IMG/VR virus record: IMGVR_UViG_3300027836_000009
Span: 1-64,000 of that record
DNA length: 64,000 bases
Reading direction: 5' to 3' (one strand)
Source: a virus
Of this stretch, positions 41,534-52,400 are shown piece after piece. Under the pieces are notes generated by a model. That model saw only the letters and a program-made list of their open reading frames with translations. It searched no databases and was not told where the DNA came from. Positions within the stretch are counted from its first letter, which is position 1, and the number at the start of each line of letters is the position of its first letter. Made by a program: the position numbers and the translations under genes.

Positions 41534-42938
41534 AAAGAACTACTCAAAAGCTGAAGTACTTGACGGAATTAAAATAGGATTCGAGTTTGAATTCTATTCC
41601 TCACTTGATGTTTTTGAAACTGCAAAACAATTAGCTAAATATACTAAGAAGAGAGTGGTAGTTCCACTTTCTCTTAGTGATATTTCAAATCCTAAACCAC
41701 TTTACCATTCACCAGTTACACCAACTGCTGATATCTTTAAACTTGAACCTGATTACTCAGGAGGTAAAAAGATGTGTGAACTTGTAACAGGACCTATAAA
41801 ATATGCAGATGCCAGAAACATCTTAATTAAAGTTTTTGAGTGGATTCAATCAAATGGTTATACAAATGAAAGATGTTCAATTCACGTTAACATGAGTATT
41901 GACGGTGATGTTGTTCCAACTTTATACACAATTCAAAACATAAACATACCAAAGTTTATTCTTTCGTTTGATGAAAACAAAATTTTTGACAAATTTCCTG
42001 AACGTAAAGATAGTGTTTATGCAAGAAGTATAAAACAAATCAGACCTAACCGAGTTCTTTTTTATTCTCCAACGCTTGAAGATTTTAGTCGTTCAACACT
42101 TAATCTTCCGTCTGACGAAAAATACTACGGTGTTAACTTTTTGAAAGCTGAGAAAGGATATCTTGAATATCGTTACTTAGGTGGGAAAGATTATCAAAAG
42201 AAAAGCAAAGTTATTCTTGACATAATTGATTACCAAGCTTTACATTTATTTGACACACTTAACTTTACAGGTTTTAGTGATAAAGAAAGAGCTGACTTTA
42301 AAAAGATGATAGATCTTGACAAAAAGATTTATGAAGGCTTTAGTAAATATTCGGAATTTAGAAAGAAATTTCCTGATATTAAAGTTGGTGTTGATATGGT
42401 TGACGATCCACAAGTTCTTGAAGCTGTTTGGGGTAATTTGAGAGAGAAATTATATGAATTAATCGTTACAGGTAAAATGTCAAAAGGTGAGTTTAATTAC
42501 GATACTGAATTAGGACGTTACCAATTGAAGAAAACAAAACTTAAAAACTGTAATCTTTCTGATTTTGAATTTATTGATTGTGAAATAGAAGGTATTATGA
42601 CAAGATCTTGGTTTTACGAATGTAAAATTAAAAACAGTCGTATAACAGAAAGTGAGTTTTTAAAAGCAAACACAATTGACTTTTCAAAAATTGCTGATAG
42701 TGAATTACATGTAGGTAATACTTGTAATGACTGTTACATTGAGAATAAAAAAATGAGTATCAACTGTGAAGTTAATGCTGGTGTTATTCGTAACGGCGAA
42801 ATTGGTAAATTAGCAAAAATATCAAAAGATACACTTATCGTTGAAGGTCAGCCTGCTGAATCTGGAAACGCTGGTAGTAGTTCTTATAGTGATCCTAATC
42901 AAGATAAGAATAATAAGAAAAAAATAAAAGAAAAATAA
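41523..42938 (+). CDS. Amidoligase-like (COOH-NH2 ligase) protein
   Basis: ATG 41523 (11-nt overlap with the S1 gene) is chosen over upstream frames. The N-terminal 230 residues follow the glutamine-synthetase-like amidoligase family: IGFEFEF (18-24), EPDYSGG and ELVTGP (86-91), ERCSIHVNMS (116-125), LEYRYLGG. They would join a carboxylate to an amine using ATP. The C-terminal part has pentapeptide-like strands (LKKTKLKNCNLSDFEFIDCEIEG) suggesting a small beta helix. Target could be peptidoglycan peptides or protein. No targeting leader. Confidence 0.7.
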   Translation: MKIKKNYSKAEVLDGIKIGFEFEFYSSLDVFETAKQLAKYTKKRVVVPLSLSDISNPKPLYHSPVTPTADIFKLEPDYSGGKKMCELVTGPIKYADARNILIKVFEWIQSNGYTNERCSIHVNMSIDGDVVPTLYTIQNINIPKFILSFDENKIFDKFPERKDSVYARSIKQIRPNRVLFYSPTLEDFSRSTLNLPSDEKYYGVNFLKAEKGYLEYRYLGGKDYQKKSKVILDIIDYQALHLFDTLNFTGFSDKERADFKKMIDLDKKIYEGFSKYSEFRKKFPDIKVGVDMVDDPQVLEAVWGNLREKLYELIVTGKMSKGEFNYDTELGRYQLKKTKLKNCNLSDFEFIDCEIEGIMTRSWFYECKIKNSRITESEFLKANTIDFSKIADSELHVGNTCNDCYIENKKMSINCEVNAGVIRNGEIGKLAKISKDTLIVEGQPAESGNAGSSSYSDPNQDKNNKKKIKEK

Positions 42939-42940
42939 TC

Positions 42941-43309
42941 ATGAAGTACATTAAAAAATTTGAAGATTATGTTGCTTCTTATAAAGACAGCAATCTTCAA
43001 AATGATGACGAGGAACAATTCAAAAAAGCTGCAAAAGTAACAACTAACGAAAGTGGTTTTGTTATTGAATATAATGATGATAAAGTTACAATTGAAAGCG
43101 GTCTTGATGAAGGTAATGAAGAAGTTCCTGTAGATGAAATTGCTGAAGCACTAAAAAAACTTGGCGCTGAAACTGTTACTTTTGAAAATGAAGATGGTGA
43201 AACTGAATCTCATCCAGTTAATGAGTTTTTAAGAAAATTGAATCCGCTTCGTTGGAAATTATCAAAGAAACATAGGTCAATTGCTGGTGCAATAAAAGAC
43301 GACGAATAA
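42941..43309 (+). CDS. Protein with capsid-targeting-like N-terminus (122 aa)
   Basis: MKYIKKFEDYVAS repeats the leader pattern but lacks the Glu at 13, so it may not be cut there. The rest is acidic with a small alpha/beta domain (VTIESGLDEG, VTFENEDGETESHPVNEFLRKL) and a basic end. It is the only clear leader-bearing gene outside the 19.6-29.2 kb island. Confidence 0.6.
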   Translation: MKYIKKFEDYVASYKDSNLQNDDEEQFKKAAKVTTNESGFVIEYNDDKVTIESGLDEGNEEVPVDEIAEALKKLGAETVTFENEDGETESHPVNEFLRKLNPLRWKLSKKHRSIAGAIKDDE

Positions 43310-43324
43310 AATTATCATAATGAC

Positions 43325-44056
43325 ATGACTAGAGATGAATTAATTGAAATGGTGAACGCTGAGGTTACAGGAAGTGGTTCCTTGCCATATTCAGTTCCTC
43401 CTAGGGAATCTGAACGTATCGTCAATCAAGCTCTTAATTGGTTTTATGCAAATTACGGTCCTTCTGTTGAAACTCAATATTATGTAATTGAGAAAGCTTG
43501 GTTTACCAGTGATGAGTTTAAAAAGACAAGAAGTATTCTCTTGCCTGAATGTGTTATGTCAATTACCGAATGTAAAGAAATTAGTGGAGGCGGTCGTTTA
43601 GGAACAATTGACAAAGACTTTTCTGACAACCGTTTACTTGCAGCTGAGATTTATCTTGCACCTTTTGCTTCTGATGATTTAGTTTTAAGAACTGCTCAAT
43701 ATTCATATTGGGATTTAACTAAAGCGTTCATTCTTGAAAAGGTACGTTTTGATTTTAATAGAAATACTCATCGTTTAAAAATCACAGGTCGTAACCCAAA
43801 GAAAAATGTTTTCATTGACACGCTTGTAAAAATTGAAGAAAACAAATTATATGATGATTGGTTTTTTCAAAGATGGGTTACTGCTCAAACAAAAATATCT
43901 CTAGCAAATATTATTGGATTCTTTCAATTCAACTTGCCTGGCGGAATTGCTGTTAATGCTGACGGTTTAAGAGATGATGGTAAAGAAGAGATCGAACAAA
44001 TTAAACAAAGAATAGATGACGAGAACACACCAGATTGGTTCTACATCTTCCATTAA
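43325..44056 (+). CDS. Virion-associated protein (243 aa), neck/baseplate region
   Basis: Starts TRDELIEMVNAEV, with VPPRESERIVNQALNWFYANYG and FILEKVRFDFNRNTHRLKITGR. It precedes the gp25 gene by 6 nt, placing it in the baseplate operon. It may be a tail or neck component; family not recognised. Confidence 0.55.
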   Translation: MTRDELIEMVNAEVTGSGSLPYSVPPRESERIVNQALNWFYANYGPSVETQYYVIEKAWFTSDEFKKTRSILLPECVMSITECKEISGGGRLGTIDKDFSDNRLLAAEIYLAPFASDDLVLRTAQYSYWDLTKAFILEKVRFDFNRNTHRLKITGRNPKKNVFIDTLVKIEENKLYDDWFFQRWVTAQTKISLANIIGFFQFNLPGGIAVNADGLRDDGKEEIEQIKQRIDDENTPDWFYIFH

Positions 44057-44062
44057 TAAATT

Positions 44063-44425
44063 ATGTTAAAAGAAATTTATTGCCGAAACGAAAACGATCC
44101 TAAATATGTTAACACCATATTGGAAACGACAGATGCGATAGAAGCACTCTTAACAAAATTACGCATGATCCTCTTTACTGCAAGAGGTGAAGTCCTTGGA
44201 TATCCTAATTTAGGCCTAGATCTTGATTCTATGTTGTTTGAGTTAAATTACTCAGGATTCCAAATCCAACGAGACTTTTATGCGCAAATTGCGTCATATT
44301 GTCCTGAAGCTAAAAATTATAAAATAAATATTGAAGTCAATTTCGTACCAGGAAGTGTTAGGGATATCTGCTACATAGATATATACATAGACGGTACAAA
44401 GTATCTAGGTGTCGTCGCAAAATAA
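44063..44425 (+). CDS. Baseplate wedge protein, GPW/gp25 family
   Basis: At 120 residues it has the expected size. AIEALLTKLRMILFTARGEVLGYP followed by NLGLDLDSMLFE (49-60) is the gp25 signature: short RGE-x-LG-x-PxLG and LFE. It organises sheath contraction by linking wedge and sheath and starts before the gp6-like gene as in T4-type clusters. Confidence 0.85.
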   Translation: MLKEIYCRNENDPKYVNTILETTDAIEALLTKLRMILFTARGEVLGYPNLGLDLDSMLFELNYSGFQIQRDFYAQIASYCPEAKNYKINIEVNFVPGSVRDICYIDIYIDGTKYLGVVAK

Positions 44426-46133
44426 GACATCAGAAATGGCATTAGAAATTTTTAAGTATAACAGGATTCGTTTTGAGCAACTTTATCAAGACTCTAAAGA
44501 TTACCTCACAAATAAATTTTTACAAGTTGGGGATGTGTTCTCTCCAGCCAGTGCATACGGTCAGCTTTTAGGTGTAATAATTGATTTAGGTAAACTTATC
44601 TTTTATTATGTTGAAGACAGTATTACTGAATTAAACATCTACACGGCAACTCGTGATTCATCAATCCGAAGTCTTGCCAGAATCGCTGGGCATAACCCAA
44701 CGCGAGCAATTGCTGCATCAGGTACAGTTATGATATCATATAACGGTAACCCAATTGATATGTATGGCAATACAGCAATCATCCCTAATTACACTAGAAT
44801 TATTAATAATGCTACAGGTTTAACATATACAATTGTTGCCGATAGTGAAGATATAAGAGTTCAACTTAGTGGTTCAACTACAATTGAAACTAAATTACTT
44901 CAAGGAATCATTGAAGCTCAAACTGTTACAGGAACAGGATTTGCATTACAATCATATAACATAAATGTAAAAAGAGGATCACAAGTTGATAACTTCTTTG
45001 TGTATGTTTATGTAAATGGGGAAAAGTGGCAAACATACGATTCTATTTATGATATGCCATATGAAAAGAAAGGCGTTGTTGTAAAAACAGGTATTAATGC
45101 AGGTATTGACCTTTACTTTGGTAACGGTTTCTTTGGATCAATTCCTGATTTAGGTGCTTCTATTAGAGTTGAGTACTTATCAACAAGTGGAAACGCTGGA
45201 AACATTCTTGAAGGCGAAACTACACAATTTACATTTGTTGATGATGTTTACGATTTAGCAGGTAACGTTATTCCTATTAATGATGCTGTTAAATTAAACA
45301 TTGGTAAACCTATCATTTTTGGATCTGATGCTGAACCTATTTACTTAACAAGAATTCTTGCGCCAAAAACAAGTAGATCATACGTATTAGCAAATGCTGA
45401 TTCTTACGTTTACTTTTTAGAAAAATTTAATATCTTTAGTGTAATTGATGCTTTTAATACATTTGATGATAATGACTTAAGTGACGATAATGTTGTTTAC
45501 TTATTTTTAATACCAGACGTAAATAAAAGAAAGCCATCAAACGCTGATTACTTTACTGTTCCTATTAAGTTATTTACGCTATCTGAAGCAGAGAAAAATA
45601 AAGTATATGATTTTATTGAACAAAGCGGGCAAAAGATAATCACAACAGTTGTTAAAATTGTTGACCCAATCATAAAGAAATACGTTCTTAATATAAACAT
45701 TACTGCATATGAAGGGTATAGTAAAGATAATGTAAGACAACAAATCATTTCTAAATGTAGCGATTATTTCTTAAAGAATCGTCGTAGAGATCGTATACCA
45801 AAATCTGATCTTATTTCAATCATTGAAAACATACAAGGTGTTGACTCAGTTAACTTGTGGTTTGTTGGTGAAGAAAATGAATACATTAAATCAGACCCAG
45901 CAAATGCTTCTTTACCTGACGTAGGAATTGATACATTTGGTGACATTGTTATTAATCGTGGTGAGTATGCACTTATAAGAGGGGGTTGGAATGATCGTAA
46001 TGGATATGTTTATTATGATACTTCATCAGCAACTAAGCCTGGAAGTATTAATATTGCATTTGGTAAAGATTCGTCAAACTCAATTAATATGGAATTACAT
46101 CGTATAAATGTAGATAGCATAAAAACATCTTAA
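44409..46133 (+). CDS. Baseplate wedge protein, gp6 / baseplate J-like
   Basis: GTG 44409 (17-nt overlap with gp25) or ATG 44436 may be the start; the longer form is listed. Features of the family: TELNIYTATRDSSIRSLARIAGHNPTRA, in pieces TATRDSSIRSLA and AGHNP, the beta-rich middle VEYLSTSGNAGNI, and the C-terminal NVRQQIISKCSDYFLKNRR domain. It forms the wedge dimer of the iris that opens on contraction. 574 residues is slightly shorter than T4 gp6. Confidence 0.8.
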   Translation: MSSQNKTSEMALEIFKYNRIRFEQLYQDSKDYLTNKFLQVGDVFSPASAYGQLLGVIIDLGKLIFYYVEDSITELNIYTATRDSSIRSLARIAGHNPTRAIAASGTVMISYNGNPIDMYGNTAIIPNYTRIINNATGLTYTIVADSEDIRVQLSGSTTIETKLLQGIIEAQTVTGTGFALQSYNINVKRGSQVDNFFVYVYVNGEKWQTYDSIYDMPYEKKGVVVKTGINAGIDLYFGNGFFGSIPDLGASIRVEYLSTSGNAGNILEGETTQFTFVDDVYDLAGNVIPINDAVKLNIGKPIIFGSDAEPIYLTRILAPKTSRSYVLANADSYVYFLEKFNIFSVIDAFNTFDDNDLSDDNVVYLFLIPDVNKRKPSNADYFTVPIKLFTLSEAEKNKVYDFIEQSGQKIITTVVKIVDPIIKKYVLNINITAYEGYSKDNVRQQIISKCSDYFLKNRRRDRIPKSDLISIIENIQGVDSVNLWFVGEENEYIKSDPANASLPDVGIDTFGDIVINRGEYALIRGGWNDRNGYVYYDTSSATKPGSINIAFGKDSSNSINMELHRINVDSIKTS

Positions 46134-46138
46134 TTATC

Positions 46139-46405
46139 ATGGAATATAAAAAAGGAAAATATTTAACTAGAGAAAGTTATTATGATGTTATGCATCACCA
46201 GTTTGATGACCTGAAAAATAACGGTTTTGACTGGAGGGATAAAATGATGACAAATTCAGTGTCAGGATATCTTTTAAGCGATCCTAAACGATTAACGATA
46301 ATTAAAAAGTTTACAGAAATGATGGTGTATATCATGGATTGCGCAAGTCAAATCAAGAAAGCTTTTAATTATACGGTAAATAAAAACTACAAGCACTTAA
46401 ATTAA
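46139..46405 (+). CDS. Small protein between gp6-like and giant wedge genes (88 aa)
   Basis: Soluble, basic, with DVMHHQFDDLKNNGFDW and helical C-terminus. Its stop overlaps the next ATG (TAATG). Probably a minor baseplate or assembly protein. Confidence 0.6.
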   Translation: MEYKKGKYLTRESYYDVMHHQFDDLKNNGFDWRDKMMTNSVSGYLLSDPKRLTIIKKFTEMMVYIMDCASQIKKAFNYTVNKNYKHLN

Positions 46406-49400
46406 TGTTACTAACGAATCGATTTAAGCTTTTTAATAAGCAAGGATATAACCTTAACCCGGACTATACAAGTCCTATAGGCGTAATTATAAACGATCCT
46501 GAAGGTATAGGTTACGGAGCTGTGATTAATGCTTACACAAACCCAAGTGGTGAAATTACTTACGTAGAAATTTTAAGTGGTGGTAGCGATTATTCAACAG
46601 ATACATACTTTGAATTTTTTGATGAATTTACAGGTTCAAGATTTGTCACTAGCACTAGCGATATAACATTAAGTGTCACCGGTGAAATCTTATCATTTAT
46701 AATTCCTATAAGTTCAAACAATAAAGGTTTTACATATCCGTCTACAACATTTTTTGTTAACGAATTCTTAGAGCCTGTTTCAACTGGACTTATAGCAACG
46801 GATCACATTTTCGTTATTGAGAATGTTTTTGATTCTGACGGTAGAGAAACATATACTAAACCTAGAGTTGAAGAATACGGTCCGTTTAACATTGCTTCGT
46901 ATAGCAGCAATGGTCTTACAGCAAATATCAAAATTGAAACATTTGCTATAACAGGATCAGTTCTTGGTGGGAATCTTAATAGGATAGTTGGAATACCTGC
47001 ATTATTGATACCTAACTTAAAAGTAGGTATGTATCTTATTGGTACTGGAATTCCAACAAACACAAAGATTACTGAAATAAACACAACGTATAATTACATA
47101 ACTGTTTCAAATAATCTTGTATTAACTGGTGCTTATTCGTTTACTTGTTATGAACCACATAATTTAAGAAAAGGAAATAAGATACGTATTTTTGATACAT
47201 CATCGCCAACTCTTTTAGATGGGGAACAAGTTGTAACTGGTGTAACAATTACTGACATTTATTTTGCCAGTACTCAAACTATATCAACGACTGTAACATC
47301 AACTACTCAGTTTGGTGTTATTCCTGTTTATAGTGCGTACTTAACACCTAGTAGTGATTCTGAGTTTTTCTTATTTGATGTTTCTTATAATGTAGATTAC
47401 CCAACAATTAATAAAAGAAAACAAGTTTACTTTCAATTAAATAATGCTTCGTTAGCAAGCCCCGCGGATTCAATTCCATCAGGAACTAACACAATTTATC
47501 AAAGAACAGTAAACGAATACATTCATAAAGAATCGCTGCAGTTTAATATCGGACTTCAATCAGACGTTGAAGGCGTGTACACAGCACAAATTATGATTGA
47601 CGATATTACATATCCTACACCTAAGAAAATATTTGTAGGACTGTATGAAGGTGAAACAATACCTGAAGATGAACGATTAGGTTCATTGCTTGAAAACTTT
47701 GGTCGCGATGTTGACATGGAGGAAGAACTTATTATGCGTGATTCTGATGTCAATGAAGATCGTGTAGATAATAAGTTGTTAAACGAGAAAAGAAAAGAGA
47801 TGTTACTTGAAGGAGATAACATCTGGCCTTATGTAGGTTCTTATCGTGGTTTGGTTAACATCGTTAACTGGTTTGGCTATTATGATATTCGTATTAAAGA
47901 ATATTGGTTAAATGTAAATATTGAAGACGAGTACTATGGTAAGTATCGTCAAATGGAAATTCCTTTTCAGCTTAAAGATAAAGCAAAGGAAAGCGAAATG
48001 ATATCTTTACTTCCAAGTAGCCACTATAAGAAGACAAATAAATTTGGACTGTATTATGATATTGTTAGAAATAGTGGGGAATTTGACGAATTTGGTGTAC
48101 CTGTTACAGAAGATGCGTTTGCTTATACAAACGAGGAAGTTTTAATAAAACTTTTTGCATTAAAAAGATACTTAAAAAATAAATTCTTACCTCTTAATAC
48201 AAGAATCGTTGATATTACAGGCGAAGGTGTTTATTATGAAAGATACGCAGTAAACAGTTGGTACGATCCTAACGTTTATTTAAACATTGAATTAACTCGT
48301 GATATTGATTTTAAAACAAATTCACCAGTTCAAATAATTGATGCAAGGCCTTTTGATAATAATGATGGGATGACAAGTCCCGATATGAATACTCTTGTGT
48401 CAAATTACTACAACCAATTTAAAATTTCAGATGCATTTATTGATAACCCAGGTGGACCATACTATGGTGTTATACCTCTTGTTTCATTTGTAGGAAATTC
48501 TGTTAATCAGCCTCGAGGCATTGTTAAAATGAAAGGCAATGTAGCATCTATAACGTTTGCTTCTGTTACAGGAACTGGCTATTTAGCTGGAGACGTTATA
48601 ACATTAGCAGGAGGCTCTTATATAAATCCTATACGTTTAACAGTAACAAATGTTAACGCAAATGGCGGTGTCATTGATGCTGATATTTTAGCAGGTCCTG
48701 ACCAAGGATCTCTTTATGCTTCATTACCACCAACTTTTTACCAAGCACTTGTATTAAGACCAAGTGGTACAACTTTTTTTGTTCCTAACGCAACTGGGTT
48801 TAATTGTCTTGCTACTGACATCCCGTTAATTGCTGAAGATATTTATTTCTACGATCGTTTTGACAGCGGCGAAACATTTTCAACATTGCCTACCGCAGTT
48901 TTCTCGCCAGCAATAGGCGGTATATCTGCATTATTAGATGTAACTACTGTTCCTGGAACACCTATTGGTTATTTTACCGATACTGATACAGTAGATCCTT
49001 GGGTTGATGCTCCAGGTATTCCTGTGGGTGGTCCTCTTAATTTGTCAACATCTTTTGATGTTACATGGGATGATATGCAATACGTATGGAAAGATTTAAG
49101 CGGTGCGTCTGACGCGTCTTTTAAGGCATGGGTAGATGGTCAGCTTCAAGCAATTGAGATTCTTAACCCAGGAACTGACTATGCTTATGCACCAGATATA
49201 TTTGTATCAGGAGGAGGAGGGTTTGGCGGGACAGCTGATTCTTCAATTATTAACGGCAAGATTAAGATACTTGAATATGAAATACTAACTGTTAGTAACT
49301 CAGTAGGTATTAATGACTTAATAACTGTCACGCCTGCATTACCTGTAGCTGGCTTATATCAAGTAAGTATTAATAAAATTGTTAAAAGCCCTAATGTACC

Positions 49401-52400
49401 TGACGGTACAATGACAAGCATAGTTAATCAGCCGCTTGATGAAATTGAATTATCTCTATACGATGGTTCGGCAATTACAACAGCGTTAGCGCCCGGTGAT
49501 AAAATTTACATACACGAAGGTATAAATGTTTTAACAAGTGGTACTTATTTAGAATCTCCAACAGTATCAGCAAATGGCGGTAGAGGTGATTCTTACACTT
49601 GGGATAAAATGGGAAGATACGATATGTATCAAATGGCATGGAGAATTTCTTTGACTGGTCCTGAAAATCCTAATCAACAGTTTAACTATTATACTGATAT
49701 AAAGCCTATAGATGAACTTATAAATCATACTGTATTGTTACCTTATGAAGGTGTTTACGCAGTAGAAATGGTGATATATGATACAGATAACAATTTCTTA
49801 ATTAAAAGAAAAGATATAACTGTGACAATGCCATATGCAAACTTTTCGTTTGTTGCAAGATTTGTTACTGATTGTGTTGACACGTGGGATGATTTAGCTC
49901 AAGTACCTACTCCGGTGTTTTCGCAAACGCCAGGTCAATTAAACCCACCAGACAATGAAGGACCTCTTTATGATTGGGATCATGCAACTGGTCGTTGGGT
50001 AAATCCAGTGTTTAACCCAACAACATGGGATGATTCAGAAATCACATGGAATCATTTAGAAGGAGGACCTTTATCTGTATTTAATGATTATAATTTCCCA
50101 TTAGAAAATCCTTTAGAAGTGATCCAAATCTCTGCAGAAGATAATCTTGAATACTATGTTTTATCATATAAAGATTCAACAACAAATCCTGCTGTAGTTA
50201 ACCCAACGATATCTGTCTTTGGGCAAAGACCATATCCAAAAATTGAACCTTTAATAAATCCTAATGATTGGATTTTTATTAGAAGAGATGATGTTACATA
50301 TCAATTAGAAGTGTTATACACAGATTATTCTGTGGCTAATGAAACTAAAATTGAATTAACTACAACTCCGCCATTAGCGTTTACACAAAATCCAACTACG
50401 TGGGAAGTTCTTAGAGAAATAGGCGGCACTATTGTATTAAAAGGAAATCAAATATACGATCCTATCACAAATCCTACAGGTATTGAAATTGGAAAGTACA
50501 TTAGATTAATTGGTGTTGACGATGTACCAAAACAAAAAAGAGTAGGAATTGTTGGAAAAGATAATTACGCAGGAAATCCTAATTACATAGTTTTAAATGG
50601 TGATGTTAACAATTACACAAAAGGTGGCGAAATTGGAAAGATTTATAAAATACGTAATTACGATTCAGCAAATGGCAATCTTAATTGGAATTCTGTAGAA
50701 TCTACGTCAGCTTGGGTAGTAAGACCAGGAATAACTGATAATGTTGAAAAAAATAAATATGTAGGTAAACTTTATATTAATAGTTCGATTGAAGTAGGGT
50801 GTTTACCTGCGGTCCCATCATCTGAAATAAGACCAGGGTTTACAAACATTATTATTTTTGTTCAACTTGATGGCAAAATTATTTATGAACAAAGATTAAG
50901 AACTTTACATACGTTCTTTGACACTAGTAACACTGGTGTTATTTATGATGTATGGAACGGAGCTGGAGTAAATTATAATGGAATTCATGTAATTGACATT
51001 TCTACAGTTGACGGCGGTGAATTATTTAATTTAAACGCGCAGCTTGCCGATTGGTTTACAGCTGGTGCTTCAATTTGGCTGGAGTATGAATATAATGAAT
51101 TTCCAACTCGTACTTATTTAGGTTTAGGATCTGCTGGTGTACCAGAAGTTTATATGGACTTTAATATGTTCCCACCATCAGGCGAATTTATAAGTGCAGA
51201 CCTAAGTTCATTCCCTGCGTCATCATTACCTTTTACAGGTTGGTATTATGATCATGGCATAGCAACTGGTGATTACAGTTTATACGTAGTAAACACAGGT
51301 ACTTGGAGAAATGGATTAGGCACAATTATAACTGTTGATGATTCAGCTTCTGAATTGCTTAGAAGTTCATCGAGTTTTACCGCATATCAATATGACTTTG
51401 ATACTGATAATTCAGAAAAGTATATTGGTTCATTAACTAAAACATGGGAAAATTCTCAACTTATTAATTGGACTGAAGCATGTAACCAATCATGGGATAC
51501 ATATGATTATCAAGATAACTTAGGTTGTAATTTTAACTTAAGCAAAATTGCGCAAAACGGCGGAATACAAATGAATAACGATATTAGTTTCTTATTCACT
51601 GGAATTGTAGGTGGTATGTCACCGGCACAGCAATGGTCACAAGCACTTTATGAATTAAGAAAAACTGATAACCCATCACTTTCAAGATTTAGTTATCAAC
51701 TTAATAGCGTTTCAGATATGAAATTTATATTAGGAAGAGTTGATACATACACGGATCCTACAAAGATATTTGATTACCAAACTTCTGGTCCAACCCCAGT
51801 TGTAGGAGATGTCATTGTTGCTGAAAACGTCGGACCTGCTCAAGATATTGTTAATGTAACATCTGATTTAGAATTAGCAAATCCTATACCTAAAAAGGTT
51901 GCTTTTACAGCAACGGCTACTGCTGGTGATTATTCAATTAAGAATATTACAGGCTTAATGGAATCTGAAATTTATATAGGAGATACAATCACAGGTCCTG
52001 GATTACCCGTTACGCCAAGTACTGGAGCAACAGTTTTAGAAATATATGCTTATGATGGTGTTGTTAGAACTTTAAGATTATCTGAACCTGCGTCAGTAAA
52101 TGCAACATGGAATACTTATTACTTAGAATGGGTAACGCCTGCAAACAGTTTATTAGGTTTACAACATTTATTGGAAAACGGAACTTTTTTAATTGATGCA
52201 TTTGCGAATACGCCAAGTGTTGACCAATTAGGATGGTTAATTGGACAAAATGGTATTGAATTCTATAATGAAGTAACAAGATCAAACGATCCTATTTCAC
52301 ATACATATCCTATTAAAAATCTTTATCACAATGTAGGCTATGGAATCGGTAAAGTTGGTGGTTTCTTAACGGGGATGAAAGAACTTGTAATTAATGAAAG

